DNA of 61,965 nt from Thozetella sp. PMI_491 (GCA_021432635.1 MU270036.1:889281-951245), one strand, 5' to 3'. Positions 33,742-44,656 are shown, counted from the first letter of the stretch. Notes: generated by a model not told the origin, from the letters alone. Numbers and translations are program-made.

Positions 33742-34227
33742 TTATGCATTACTGTAGTATCCTGTTCTTCCGAATGGCAGAAGGACTAAGAGGGGAATGA
33801 TATATGCGAGGAGGAGGAGAGCAGCGCTTAAAGACAGACATGTCGTCAGAAAAGCTGCGACAAACGTGGCGGCATGTGCGACTTCCTCGGGCCCGTTTGC
33901 TTGAAATTCTCGCAACCATGCCCAAGCGCGGGTGTTGACAATGATTTCGACAACCAGTAGGCAAATAGAAAGGACAGCTGCCGCGACACGGGACTTTTTC
34001 GATTCGTTGTCGTTGTGAGGAAATGCGCAATCTAATATGCTCCAAAGGGCTTTGATACCGGCCTCTGCAGCCCCGAACGCGCTAATGACCACAAGGAGAG
34101 TCGCCCAGGGCACATCTGTACTTCTATTATGCGCCTGGAAATATTCAAGAAGATCGACCCCGTATTTGGCCGAGAGAGCGAACCCCACGGTTTCTGCACA
34201 ATAGATAAGGAAGAGAACGCCAAACAT
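33742..34227 (-). CDS. Small multi-span membrane protein, unknown
   Basis: From the first in-frame ATG (MFGVLFLIYCAETVGF) the frame encodes 161 residues with four predicted membrane segments: the N-terminal one, WATLLVVISAFGAAEAGI, VAAAVLSICLLVVEIIV and LTTCLSLSAALLLLAYIIPL. The frame is open upstream for 26 codons (to 34305) without an ATG, so a 5' exon is possible. It is convergent with the HET-ankyrin gene with about 250 bases between stops. No family recognised. Confidence 0.6.
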   Translation of the reverse strand: MFGVLFLIYCAETVGFALSAKYGVDLLEYFQAHNRSTDVPWATLLVVISAFGAAEAGIKALWSILDCAFPHNDNESKKSRVAAAVLSICLLVVEIIVNTRAWAWLREFQANGPEEVAHAATFVAAFLTTCLSLSAALLLLAYIIPLLVLLPFGRTGYYSNA

Positions 34228-35268
34228 GGTGTCGATATTCTGGGTGGCGGTGTAAGATGGCCTTGGCAAACCCTTCTGTTGGAGATCGTCAAGAGATAGA
34301 CGCAATCAAGAAGGGTAGAGGGCGGTCAAGATATACGCTAGTCGCAACGTCGGCTTATCGTCAGTCAGTCAATTGCAAACAGGGTGATTGGGTGACATGA
34401 CTAGTTCACTGACTGTGATTGATATGCTTGCGGGTCTAGAGTCTGATATACACGATTGAAGTATTGGTTTGTTTCTTGAGATTCTAATTTGAGGCTGTGA
34501 TGTACGTAATGTCATACACCTAGCGACAAAGGCGTATAGTAAGGAATAAGGCGACATGCCTCCGAGCAACTTCTTTACGCGAGAGCTGGTCATACAAAGG
34601 CTTCACTCAGCTCAGCCTCAAGAATACTGCATTGATTTGCATTCTTGGGGAGAGCTAAAGTCAGCTTGCGCTGTTACAAAGGGACTTGCTCACCAGGTCA
34701 AAGAAAGCTTTCGATGAAAGACGGGCTGGTTTGCACCTTCCTTGTCTCTGGTACCGAACAAGTAGAGGGCGCCGTCCTTTTCTGGTTACCTCTGAAGTCC
34801 CGAAAAATATGATTTGACTGCCTGTCGCCCATCGTTTTCGATTTTTCTACGTAGTTGCACGTCGATAGCCCCTTGGTATGATGTCCTAACTATTAGGCAG
34901 GATCTGAGGCAACGGCCGGTTCGGATGGAGACATTTTGTTCCTTAGGAAGAGAACGCCGAATAATACACCACCAGTCACGACAAAACAGCGCCAAGATGC
35001 CGTAAAAATTCTCGGTTGGTCTAAATTAAATCCAACACTTGTAAATTATTGGTTATACTAGTTGCACCGAAATCCTTAAGAGATACTGCCTTAGGCAGGT
35101 AGAGAGCTGAGGGTTACGAACTAAGGGGCATTGCTCTACTTTAAAACTAAGATACTAGAGTGTGGAAGAAGATTCAGGGTACGTTGTGAGAGTAGGTTGA
35201 CCTGCACACGCGCGTTGGCTTGCGGAGAAACTAAAATTACTATTTGCTATCTCTACTTAGGCAAGGTC
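34228..35268. other. Intergenic region
   Basis: About 1 kb with short overlapping frames on both strands and no motifs. No repeat or RNA gene could be supported. Confidence 0.45.
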
Positions 35269-37083
35269 TTACGCTAACCTATTATATGTTGCCCTAAAGG
35301 CGGCAGGACTCACTGCCACGACGCTTCCGTCGTCCGCGATATCGAACACAAAGAGGGATACACCGATTCCCCCGTATGTAAATTGGTCCACGTTGATCCA
35401 GTCCGAAGAAAAGAGGGCTGGGCTCGAAAACAACCCCCCGGTAACGGCTACGCTTGGCACATCCGTGTTGGAGATAAGCCGGAAGGCCGCCTTTCCGTTC
35501 GCCCCGCGTGGCACGGATGGAACAAGTCGCCACGGCTGCGGCCCAATCGAGGTCCCCAATATCGCCATCACATCGGTTCCATTGCTGATCCAGGACGTGA
35601 TGGTCACCCCCGGCGCTGCGGTTTGGTCCTGGTTTACGACCAGGGTCAGCGAGGAGTTCAGCCCGGCCTCGGCGGGCACGTACACGCCGGCAAAGTTGCG
35701 CTCGGCCTCGGCGGCCGCTTGCGCTGCCAGTGCGGGCAGGATCGTCTCGGTGACCAAGTCGGCAACCACGGACATGATCTGGGCTCGAGAGTCGAGTGTG
35801 CTGCAGGACATGACGGTGAAACCCGCCTCATACTCAGGCAGCAGGACGAAAAAGCTCGTATAGGCACCGGAGTCGCCTAGCTTAGTGTACATGTCGGTGG
35901 TGACACCCGATGAGTGCGTATAGCGCAGAATTTCCCACGGCTTCCCGACCGAGTACTGGAAGCGGGCAGTGTGGGATACGGGCTTCATCCACTTGCGCGT
36001 CTGATCGGCTGAGAGCAAGGTGGAGTTCAGAATCCCCTTTCCGAACCTCGCGATGTCGTTCAGCGTGGAGAGGAGACCGCCCGAGGACACGAAGATACCG
36101 GCGTCAATGGCAAACGAATCTGTGGGTGCGCCGGGTATGACCGAGCGGTACCACTCGGATTCGGGTGGCGTAGACGAATTGGATGAGGTCATTCCCAACG
36201 GGTCAAAAATTCTCTCGCAGTACAGCTGGTCAAGGGGCTTGCCCGTGATTTTTGACAGCGCCACGCCGAGCAGGGTGAAGCCATCGTTCGAGTAGCCAGG
36301 GGTCGTCCAGGGCGCAAATGCCGGCGGGCGATTCTTCACGCCATCGACGTACGCTTCTTCTGGGCAGCTACTTCCGTTACTGACCCATGCGGCACAAGGT
36401 GGGTTGGCCAAGGGGTCGCTCTGATTGAGAATCGGCAGTCCCAGCTTCGTAACATCGAAGGGGCTGCCAGCGGCCTCGTAGATGGCGGCTAGGAAGAGGA
36501 GCTCACCGAGGGCTGGGAAGCCGTCGCGAGGAACCCCAGAAATTTGGGAGGCGAGCGCGGCGACCGTGACCTGGTCCCATGCGACCGTGTACGCAGGGTC
36601 CTCCGCCGCCGGTGTGCTACTGGCGTACTCGGCGAGAGCGGGGAGCAGCTCCGTGAGGGGGGTGTCCCAGTCGGCGCTCTTCAGCTCAAGCAGACCAGCC
36701 AGTACCGTGAAGACCTTGGTCACGCTGGCGATGCGGTATATGCTGTCTGCATCGACCCGGTGGGTGCCATTGGGTGCTGTGGCGATCTCAGGAGATGTGT
36801 AGTGGAACTGCAGGTCTGTGGCGGCGGTATCGCGCAATGAGAACATGCCAAGGGAGAAGGTGACATTCTTCAGCAGGGCCGTGGCGGCGGCTGAGGCTGG
36901 GTTCGAATCCTGGCTGTCATTTCTGAGATATATCTCAAGTGTCGAGGTGATGTTCTTCCAGCCGGCTGCTACGAGACTGCCGTTGCTGGTCAGATCCGCG
37001 GGTGGTGCGTAGCTTGACCCGAGGAAATCGGCCAGAACGGGCGCCGCGGAAACCAAAAAGATGGGAACATAAACGAGCTGCAT
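35269..37083 (-). CDS. Secreted beta-lactamase-fold serine hydrolase
   Basis: A single exon of 604 residues with a clear signal peptide (MQLVYVPIFLVSAAPVLADF). The class C beta-lactamase/DD-peptidase fold is shown by the catalytic SVTK motif at 120-123 (Ser nucleophile, Lys base), the YSN triad at 264-266 and a C-terminal YTKLGDSGAYTS block. Many N-glycosylation sites (NGSL, NDS, NVTF, NGT, NSS) fit secretion. Fungal members are mostly esterases or amidases of unknown substrate; some lie in secondary-metabolite loci as transacylase or hydrolase steps. A C-terminal beta-rich part after about 470 is typical of this subgroup. It is the first of several secreted enzymes in the 35-48 kb region. 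Confidence 0.88.
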   Translation of the reverse strand: MQLVYVPIFLVSAAPVLADFLGSSYAPPADLTSNGSLVAAGWKNITSTLEIYLRNDSQDSNPASAAATALLKNVTFSLGMFSLRDTAATDLQFHYTSPEIATAPNGTHRVDADSIYRIASVTKVFTVLAGLLELKSADWDTPLTELLPALAEYASSTPAAEDPAYTVAWDQVTVAALASQISGVPRDGFPALGELLFLAAIYEAAGSPFDVTKLGLPILNQSDPLANPPCAAWVSNGSSCPEEAYVDGVKNRPPAFAPWTTPGYSNDGFTLLGVALSKITGKPLDQLYCERIFDPLGMTSSNSSTPPESEWYRSVIPGAPTDSFAIDAGIFVSSGGLLSTLNDIARFGKGILNSTLLSADQTRKWMKPVSHTARFQYSVGKPWEILRYTHSSGVTTDMYTKLGDSGAYTSFFVLLPEYEAGFTVMSCSTLDSRAQIMSVVADLVTETILPALAAQAAAEAERNFAGVYVPAEAGLNSSLTLVVNQDQTAAPGVTITSWISNGTDVMAILGTSIGPQPWRLVPSVPRGANGKAAFRLISNTDVPSVAVTGGLFSSPALFSSDWINVDQFTYGGIGVSLFVFDIADDGSVVAVSPAAFRATYNRLA

Positions 37084-38165
37084 GCTGAACGCTAGAAATG
37101 CAGCTTCTATCTAGGGTATCTCAATAGGTTGATAGTCTTTTTTAGGTCCGACATGTTTGTGGTTCGTGTTGTTTATATAGGGAAGGCAAAGTGAGGTGCC
37201 TAGGAAGGCGGTCTTGGCATCGCGCGGCATAACCCAAGAATCGAGCCTAGTGCCGCTGTTTACTGCCTCGTGGCTGCCAAAAGCACTTAGTTCTAAGGCA
37301 GAACGCGGTGCCGCCCAGATCCGAGATCTAGGGAATATGTGCTGCGCCCTGCATCGGTAGACAAGGCGAGCGGCGATGCCAGTGAATCCTGCGAGCCGCG
37401 ACTCGGCTTCATGCTACGCTAACCCAATCCAGGGCTACGCGGCGCTGTGCAAAAGGACTGGATCTGCACTGGTGTTAGTGGGGCCTGCAGGTCGGCTCCA
37501 GCGGCGCAGGGGTCTTGCTCATCAAGCCAGCAAGCCAAGCCGTCAGTCCTCCGCCGCCTAAACTGCACGTAGAAATTGAGCCTGGTGATCATCCCAAGCG
37601 CACCCTAGAGCTCGAGCGTCATAAATCACGCCACACTAAGCCCTAGATGAAAGCCTTACGAGACGTTTTGTGTGGAAATCAGTGCTGAACTATAAAGGCG
37701 CACGGAGCAGTGAGATGGGAGAGAGGGCGTACACCTCCGGGAAGGCGACAGTGAGCCGGGCCAGAGTTAATTAGTCGGCAGCAAGCTCACACATTGTCAT
37801 AGGCGGACATGGTTCGGGGAGCAGCGCAACTACCGCCAGACGATGAATCAAAAACAATACCCCCGGTCAAAAATACATATACAGCACTGCAGTTTTAGTC
37901 TTGCGCGAAAAGCGGGCGTGGCCCAATCCACCATCCCTCAAGAACTTTAACATCCAGCACCTTGATCGATCTTACCTTCTTACTTAACAACTTCGTCTAG
38001 CCATCTTTCTACATTATGAATCGCAAAGTTACTAGTAGGGTATTAACAATTGTCAGCCGCTATTTGTGATTATATTGGGTATAGGGGTCGACATGTTATC
38101 CGTGCAGGGTTTGGCTCTGCAGCGGTAAGTTCCGCCAAGATGAAAGCATTGCTCTTCCGCGCCTC
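37084..38165. other. Intergenic region
   Basis: About 1.1 kb. Its left end holds the promoter of the beta-lactamase-fold gene. The frame 37376-37561 has no motifs. No other structure recognised. Confidence 0.5.
37171..37180 (-). promoter_or_regulatory. Probable TATA box of the beta-lactamase-fold gene
   Basis: On the minus strand the sequence is ctatataaac, about 90 bases upstream of the start codon, a typical position. Confidence 0.55.
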
Positions 38166-39594
38166 TTAGTTGCGGCCCCAGCCCCGACCCACGAACAGCC
38201 CACCAGCGGCAATAAGGCCAACGACGATGGACAGGCCAGAGTTTCGAGCACTATATTCAGCAACGCGTTAGTCATGTTTTTTTTCAAGAATTTCATACCC
38301 GGGACTTGGGCGGGGTCAGTGCCACTCACGTATATGTCCTCTCGGCGCCTGATGTCGTGACTGACGAAGTTGCGGTCGAGCTGATGCTGCTAGTTGCGGT
38401 GGTTGAGGTAGGACCCGTTGTCATGGTGCCATTGCCCAGACCGCCGCCGCCAGGCGCCCCGCTCGGACCGCCACCACCCATGCCGCCACCTCCACCGTTA
38501 CCGCCCGACACGGCCACGCCTCCGTCGCCGGTGTATTCGAAGCTGTAAGTGGGCGTGTATGTGGCCGAGGTGTTGATGCCGATGGTAACCCAGCCAAACA
38601 GCCCGTCCTCAACGCTGTCGCCGAGGAGGACATAGTTCAGGAACGGGTCCGAGTCCGAATTCTCGGTTTCATCCGACACGACGTGGTCGTCGGCGTTGAG
38701 GGTCAGGTCGATCGTGTTGGTGTTGTATGGCGCGGTCGCCTCCACCTGGTAGACAAGGTCTTGGTCCCAGAAGATCTGGCCAATGTGCGACGCCACGCCG
38801 GCCACGAGCGTGTTGTTCGGCAGGACAGTGGCGTTCAGCCAAGCGACCTATGCAAGTTTTCTGTCAGTCTGTCTTCCACAAGCCGGGCCCTCTATAGACG
38901 ATCCTTCCAGGGCTCTTCATACCATGTGGTGGTGGTTAGTACGGCCGCTGTAATGACCCGGGAACAAGGTCAGGAACTGCACTACACCATCCGAGTCGGA
39001 CAGTTGTAGGCCGCGTAAGAATGTGGCATCTAGGTTGGTGAGGTCGTCCGAGTTACCATTGCCGTTGGACACTACCCCGGAATAGACACCGGTCGAGTTA
39101 CAGTTCCACACGTCCCAGTACAGCCCCTGGATAGGCTCACAGGTCTCGACGTCGATAAACTGGCCGTCAAGGACCACGTCCACACCGGCCTGGTCCTCCC
39201 GGAGGTCCTTCCGGACAAGCTCACCGGGCACGTAGAACGGGCCGACCTCGCCTTCGGGGTTGAGGATACAGGTGTGCGAGTCGCCAAAGACGGTCGACGA
39301 GTCGGAATCCGCCGTGATGTCGGTGCGCGAGTCCGTTAGGTTGTGGCCGGTGCCCGAGGCGTCGACGCGCTTTGCCTTTCGGTGGAAACCCACGGTGGCG
39401 GCGCGACGCTGGAGGGCGCGCGCCTGCAGGTCACGGAAAGACCGCTTGTTCTTGCATGCCTCAAGCCCGCGGGCAGCGGCCGCCCGGTGCTCACGGCGGG
39501 CGAGGACGAGGCTTGCGCTCTCCTCATGGTGCTCGCCTGGATGGGCCATTGTGACCAGGGCTGAGCCCAGAACGAGGGCGGAAGAAAGACGCAT
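38166..39594 (-). CDS. Extracellular intradiol ring-cleavage dioxygenase-like protein with GPI-type tail
   Basis: Exons 39594-38923, 38847-38330 and 38250-38166 join in phase to 424 residues. A signal peptide (MRLSSALVLGSALVTMAHPG) and a His-rich start open the protein. The dioxygenase fold shows in GPFYVPGELVRKDLRE, GLYWDVWNCNSTGVYSG, TFLRGLQLSDSDGVVQF and LFPGHYSGRTNHHH; the usual Fe(III) ligands (two Tyr, two His) are likely the Tyr of GPFYV, Tyr of GHYSG and His of the NHHH cluster. After about 360 comes a Gly-rich then Ser/Thr-rich stalk. The small third exon adds NSGLSIVVGLIAAGGLFVG, a hydrophobic end that fits a GPI signal; without that splice the gene would stop after ERTYT. Relatives cleave catechol-type rings outside the cell. 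Confidence 0.87.
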
Positions 39595-41722
39595 TTTGAC
39601 TAGGAACTAAGAGCGTCGCAAGGTCAAAGAACGAAGGTGTCCGAGTATCAAGGTAGCGACCGACCTGGTGCTGTCGACTGCCACTGTGAGATGGTTGGCG
39701 ATTGTTTCACACCGAGGAAAAGGCAAGGCAAGGCCGCGCTTTATAGGTAGCTATTCGCGACGAGGGGGCCGTTCGAAGCGAGGTTGGCCACCGGATATTG
39801 CCCCTCCGCTCTTGATCCACAGCTTCTCTGCAGAATCTATCATTCCCTGCCCCATCACTATCGTGGACTTCATCATTTCCTTGCCTCCAAAACTGCCCTC
39901 AATGGAATAACAGGGTTTCGGCAGCCAATGAGGACGAGATTTGCCGCTTGCGGTGCAGTAGATTTGGTTCGCTCCCCACCTGTGCGAGCGGGATCCTGAA
40001 ACAACAGCACGTTGCTTGGGCATAGAGCGAGGCATGGATCAATGAGCTAGACCTTATGATGACGCGGACAGAGATGGTGGCTCTGCGTCCGCGCCGCTGC
40101 TTCTCTCAACGACAGGTGCCAAGACCCGGAGCCCACCCCAAAGCGGGCCACTTCCCTTCCTACAGCATCCGGGGAGTGCTGGCAGCACGCGTATCGACCT
40201 CTCGTGCCAATCAGACATCATTTGAGCCCGAGGTGACCCCTGGACTGCCAGTTGGTTGGCGATGTTTGGCCCCGGACTGTGCCCCAAAATAGCGAGGGCG
40301 TGCGGCAGTTTGCAGTTGCCAAGCCCGCTAGCGAACCCTTCCGCTTTGTAAATGATGGCGATTGATTGGCTTGCCTCGCTCTAGCTGGGCCTGGCCGCGT
40401 ATGTCACCAGCACCCGCTGCTGATCATGACTGGATTGAGGGCGTGTGATGGGATATGAGATGCCGAGGTGGTTTCCTCTGTCGGCATTCAAGACGATCTA
40501 GATAGGTACACGGCTGCATCCGGTGGCGCTTTAACTTGGTATACTCACGACTCGGAACATAGGCCGAAGAGCCCCGACCTTGGGGTAGGGGCTTCGATGC
40601 CCTCTGAGCGAGCCCTGGGCTTACGTCAACATTGTCCGTAAACGCAATATAGAACTCTGAAATACCAGCATAGCCCCAGGTTCAGCTGGACTTCTGGAGA
40701 AGGCAGCGGCGAGACCTAACCCATATACTACGCGTCTATACATCTAAGCCACTCTCGCTGCCGCCAAGCCGCGCACGACACATCTATCCCACTTTCCGAG
40801 CCATTTTCTTCCTTGGAAATACTTTTCCAAGTTAGCCAATCTCATATTTTGTTCTAGCTAGCTGACGTGGTTCAAATGTGATCAGTTGTGCGAATGATGG
40901 CGACAATTTCGAGGCTGTCTTCTTCGCCACCGACGTCATCCGCCTCGAAGGGGGACCTTTTCAAGATTTCTACCCGCCAGCATGTAAAACAGCTATAGCC
41001 CAGGTATCTTGCTCTCTTCGCTTTGAAATTGGATAGATCTTTCACAGTGTTGAGTACCTAAGGTCAGATTCTTTCTCTCTACATACTCTAAGCGCAATGA
41101 AGCACGAATAATTCGATAGCCAATCGACTTTTAGGCCAACGCGCTTGGAAACTCCTCGCGGTTGGGTTAAGTAGTTCATAGCACACGCGCTTCCTAGCCC
41201 TAGAGGCACCTAACACTAACACGGGGCATGCCCAGTGACGGGTAGGTAGGACGCAAGTGATATAAAGAGATTATCACTACTAGAAGGTCTCTCTCTGCAT
41301 CTTCCCAAACCAATATTTGGGGACGGTCGGAATCAAACAAGTGGTCACCTACGAGAAATTGTGTGAGAACGGATGACAGCGGATCCCCCCTCGCTATGTC
41401 GCAAAATCACAATCGCGTCATGTATGCCCTGCTTACCTACCTGAGCGTGCCAAGCGGGCCAAGCGGGCCAAGGAGCCAAGCTTTGTTGCTCGGCAGTCGG
41501 TTATAGCCCCCAACGGGACCCTAGAACAGTAGTTGCTGATGTTGCATTTGGCGAATACGCCGCCGATCAACTAGGCCACTTTTTGTCTGGCTTCACGCAG
41601 TGGCAAAATATTTGCTGACGAGGGGAGGCTGGTTGAGGTCGACCTTCTTCAGCCATCTAGCAAGTACACTGCAACAAACTCTATTAGATTGTTGACTACC
41701 AATCACGTTATCTTCATGTAAA
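39595..41722. other. Long intergenic region
   Basis: About 2.1 kb between divergent genes. Only short frames without motifs. A small direct duplication, gccaagcgggccaagcgggcc, lies near 41448-41470. No RNA gene or transposon remnant recognised. Confidence 0.5.
39739..39746 (-). promoter_or_regulatory. Possible TATA box of the dioxygenase-like gene
   Basis: ctataaag on the minus strand, 145 bases upstream of the start codon. Confidence 0.4.
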
Positions 41723-42835
41723 ATGTCTCAGGACGGATTAAACATGTCAGGAGTTGACTCGCAAGCTATGAGTAGACCTATCTGCTCTCCCAATAGCCGA
41801 ACGCTACCTGCCATCCCGGGGGACATCTCGGCCATCTGGCTCTCTGATGTTCTGGGCCACACGGTCACAGCTGTCAAGCTCGACCGAGTCGTGCCTGGCA
41901 CTGCAACCAAAGTCTTCGTCACGGTCAAGTTCGAGGACGATCATGTCTCGCTACCACGCAACTTTTGCGTCAAAGGGGGTTTCGATCCCGCCATTATCAA
42001 GGCGCTGCCGTTTGTTGTCATGATCTATCAGCGAGAAGTGGACTTCTATAACAAGGTGGCCCCACTGCTCGAACATATGGAACTTCCTAAGGCCTGGTGG
42101 GCCGGACACAGCACCAGACAAGGAATTATCATCTTGGACGATCTCGAAGCGGCAGGATATGCGTTCGGCAGTCCATCTAAGCCTTGGAATGTGCCCAGCG
42201 TGCTCACTGGCATAGAACAGCTGGCTGCACTGCACAGCAAGACCTGGGGCGTCACAAACACGGACTACCCGTGGCTGACGTCCGACTACGATCAGGCGCT
42301 TCTCCACCTGATGCAAACCTACGAGCAAGTGGTCCGGTCGCCGGGACGCCCGACAATCCCCGAGTATATGAAAGACCAAGATCGCATGACTGCCGTGCTG
42401 AAGAAGCACTATGGATCGCGGAACCCCAAATTCTTCTGCCTGTTGCACGGCGACTCGCACGTTTCCAACACCTATCTCGTCGATGGAGCCGCACGGTTCC
42501 TCGATTGGCAGATGATCCATATCGGATCTGCATTTCACGATGTGGCGTACTTCATTGGCGGCGCGCTCGATATCAAGACGCGCCGTGCGCGGGAATTTGA
42601 GATTCTAAACCACTATCTTCAGACCTTGGAGAAGTTTGGTGGACCAACCCTATCTATTGATGATAAGGAGGTATTGAACGAATATAAAAAATCGCTCCTC
42701 GCTGGCGTTGGCCCAATCATGTGCCCATACGAGATGCAGCCTAAGGAATGGGTGTTTCCCATGGCAGAGCGGTACGCTGCGGCTCTCGATGATCATCAAG
42801 TTTTGGAGCTTGTAGAGTCGCTTTCTGATTGGTGA
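41723..42835 (+). CDS. Aminoglycoside-phosphotransferase/CHK-like small-molecule kinase
   Basis: A single exon of 370 residues. The catalytic core is seen in LLHGDSHVSNTYLV (Brenner-type HGDxHxxN motif near residue 242, with the catalytic Asp) and FLDWQMI, whose Asp binds metal. FVVMIYQREVDFYNKVAP and IIILDDLE match the N-lobe and hinge pattern of the ecdysteroid-kinase/CHK branch of the phosphotransferase fold. The enzyme should transfer phosphate from ATP to a small hydroxylated compound in the cytosol; the substrate is unknown. It sits next to a convergent feruloyl esterase gene, and a decayed second copy lies on the far side of that gene. The upstream in-frame region offers MSQDGLNMSG as the first ATG; the second methionine at codon 8 is possible. 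Confidence 0.85.
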   Translation: MSQDGLNMSGVDSQAMSRPICSPNSRTLPAIPGDISAIWLSDVLGHTVTAVKLDRVVPGTATKVFVTVKFEDDHVSLPRNFCVKGGFDPAIIKALPFVVMIYQREVDFYNKVAPLLEHMELPKAWWAGHSTRQGIIILDDLEAAGYAFGSPSKPWNVPSVLTGIEQLAALHSKTWGVTNTDYPWLTSDYDQALLHLMQTYEQVVRSPGRPTIPEYMKDQDRMTAVLKKHYGSRNPKFFCLLHGDSHVSNTYLVDGAARFLDWQMIHIGSAFHDVAYFIGGALDIKTRRAREFEILNHYLQTLEKFGGPTLSIDDKEVLNEYKKSLLAGVGPIMCPYEMQPKEWVFPMAERYAAALDDHQVLELVESLSDW

Positions 42836-42935
42836 TAGCATACGTCAGCGTGTAAGGCAAGGTTCTACACTTAAATTAAGACACTGGACTCTGGACTAGC
42901 ATTTCGGCTTAATAAAAGACGTTGTATTTAAACCC

Positions 42936-43814
42936 CTATTTGAACTGAGAGAAGAAGTCCCACGTCTCTGCCGCGGCGAATGTCGTCGACTTACCGCTAT
43001 CCTTGGGCTGTGGATTGTGGTCGCCGTCAAACGCGACCCATACGACGGGATGGTCGGCAGAACAGCCGGAGTAAGTTGTCTTGATGTGTTTACCGCTCCC
43101 CGCCTCTGGCTCTGTAGGCGTTTGGGCCGTACAGCCATTGTTCTTTACAAACCGGTCCCGCATCTGCCTGCCGCCCGTAATCGGGAGCACCTGATCTTTT
43201 ACGCCGTGCTGGCCATAGTACGCCACAGGCTCAGTGCCTCCGGAGCAGCCGCTAATTTGTGGGTTCCCTGATAGAACGGCCACGGCACGGATCTCCTTGC
43301 CGAGGGAGCAGGCCAGAGAGTAGGACATGGCGGCTCCATAGCTGAATCCCGTCGAGAAGCGAAGTTTCTGGTCGATGCAGAGATCGTCCTCAACCGTCTT
43401 GATCACTTGTTGAATGAACACGACATCCTCGCCACCCTGGTTGCTCCACCCATTGTTGAGTCCGTTTGGTGCAACATAGATAGCACTGACACTGTCGTTC
43501 ACCAGGGCCGGCATACCATACCAAGGGAGGTAGCCGCCCGTGCCGACTGTCACCTGCTGGGCATTGCCCCCGAGAGCGTGGAGTGTAAGGATCAAGCGGT
43601 ACGGATGGTCCTTGACATATGGCTCTGGCAGCTTGACATAAAACTGGCGCGATTTCGAGTTCGAGGTTAGGCTTAGCGGCGTGCTAGCTGCAGCCGTGGT
43701 GATGAGCTTCGGCGCGTTGCCACAACCAGGGGAGGGCTGCGCGGCGGAGACCGCGCCGATAAACCCTGCAATTGGGAATGATAGGAAAGCCAGCTGACGT
43801 AGTAGCCCTTGCAT
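42936..43814 (-). CDS. Secreted feruloyl esterase, type D/LpqC-like
   Basis: I choose the ATG at 43814, which gives 292 residues with a clean signal peptide (MQGLLRQLAFLSFPIAGFIG); the frame continues 26 codons upstream to another ATG at 43892. The alpha/beta-hydrolase core shows LTLHALGGNAQQV (oxyanion region), APNGLNNGWSNQGGEDVVF, nucleophile elbow GFSYGAAMSY (Ser158), and DGDHNPQP with the likely catalytic His266. Paired cysteines (GCG, LCID, ACSLG, ISGCSGG, NNGCT, SGCSA) fit an extracellular, disulfide-bonded enzyme. Relatives release ferulic acid from plant cell-wall polysaccharide. It is convergent with the CHK-like kinase, stops being 100 bases apart. Confidence 0.9.
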   Translation of the reverse strand: MQGLLRQLAFLSFPIAGFIGAVSAAQPSPGCGNAPKLITTAAASTPLSLTSNSKSRQFYVKLPEPYVKDHPYRLILTLHALGGNAQQVTVGTGGYLPWYGMPALVNDSVSAIYVAPNGLNNGWSNQGGEDVVFIQQVIKTVEDDLCIDQKLRFSTGFSYGAAMSYSLACSLGKEIRAVAVLSGNPQISGCSGGTEPVAYYGQHGVKDQVLPITGGRQMRDRFVKNNGCTAQTPTEPEAGSGKHIKTTYSGCSADHPVVWVAFDGDHNPQPKDSGKSTTFAAAETWDFFSQFK

Positions 43815-44448
43815 CTTTGGAAACCTGGCGATCCGTCGACTATTGATCAGATTACCTCGAACGGTGTGGTTGAGTGAGGGTAGATATCCCACGGGCTCGT
43901 TGCGAGACGAGCGAGGCCGTTTTATGGCGAAGGAATTGGATCTGAGGAAAGCCCAGTCGTCAGCAGCTCGGATTCACTCGTCCCGTCCGCCTATAGAATC
44001 GCCCGCCATGGAAGATATAGGCGGCGGGGTAGAAAGGTCCACAGTTTTAGTTATTTCGCATTGTTTTTGTAAAGTGTAAACCGCCTTGGGTATCTAGAAA
44101 TAGAAAGTAGGCTCTACATTCGGTTGTCGAGTACGGTAGTCGTGAGGCACACAGATGGCGATGGTCGAATGAATCTGGGTAGCGCACTTTTCGGCTTCTA
44201 GGGACGGCAATGTGGAAGGTGTGTGAAGCAGTCGCGGCTCCGTTCGGCTACCAAGTCCGGCAATGGCTAAATTCAGCCTCTTATGCGCGCCTATTAGCTT
44301 GCGTAGCGCTGCTGAAACATTATATATTCGCTGCCTACCCATGGGGAAAGATCCTTTGATCAGATCGCGGGCTAGACATTCCGTGAAGCTCCTATCCTTG
44401 AGGTTGGGGGTAGTCCGGTAGCCGTCCGCGAGAGACTAAATGAGTCTC
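43815..44448. other. Intergenic region upstream of the esterase
   Basis: Holds the promoter of the feruloyl esterase. A weak ccataaaac on the minus strand near 43918 lies about 105 bases upstream of the chosen start. No gene supported. Confidence 0.45.
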
Positions 44449-44656
44449 AGTCTCGGCGACGTGCTGAATGTCGAGACCCGCCATGCTCGTGAATTTGCCT
44501 ATGGTTCCCCGGCCCTGTTCCCGAGGACAAGACGAAGATGCGTTGAACGAATACAAGAGGCTACTCCTGGCTTGTGTTGACCTAACCATGTGCCTAGGGT
44601 CCGAAGGATGAGTAAGTTCAATACCTGAGCACTACGCCGCGGGTCTCGATGGTTAA
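44449..44656 (+). pseudogene. Decayed C-terminal piece of a second CHK-like kinase
   Basis: Translated pieces match the C-terminal third of the intact kinase at 41723-42835. SLGDVLNVETRHAREF matches FIGGALDIKTRRAREF; YGSPALFP matches FGGPTLSI; and, after a frame change, DEDALNEYKRLLLACVDLTMC matches DKEVLNEYKKSLLAGVGPIMC, then a stop, then EHYAAGLDG matches ERYAAALDD. A deletion of about ten codons and at least one frameshift and one stop make it non-functional. No N-terminal part was found, though it may be too decayed to see. The changes suggest an old paralog rather than a recent duplicate. Confidence 0.75.

Noticed and set aside
35383..35880. Two overlapping frames opposite the beta-lactamase-fold gene
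   Set aside because: Both are shadows; the minus-strand frame has a signal peptide and catalytic motifs over its full length.
36899..36911. tRNA T-arm-like gggttcgaatcc
   Set aside because: It lies inside the beta-lactamase-fold coding exon, and no acceptor stem, D-arm or anticodon arm can be folded around it.
39260..39610. 116-codon frame opposite the dioxygenase-like gene
   Set aside because: Arg/Ala-rich shadow of GC-rich codons on the other strand; the minus-strand protein carries clear family motifs.
41448..41470. Short tandem phrase ccaagcggg
   Set aside because: Only two to three units of about nine bases; too short to call a regulatory array.
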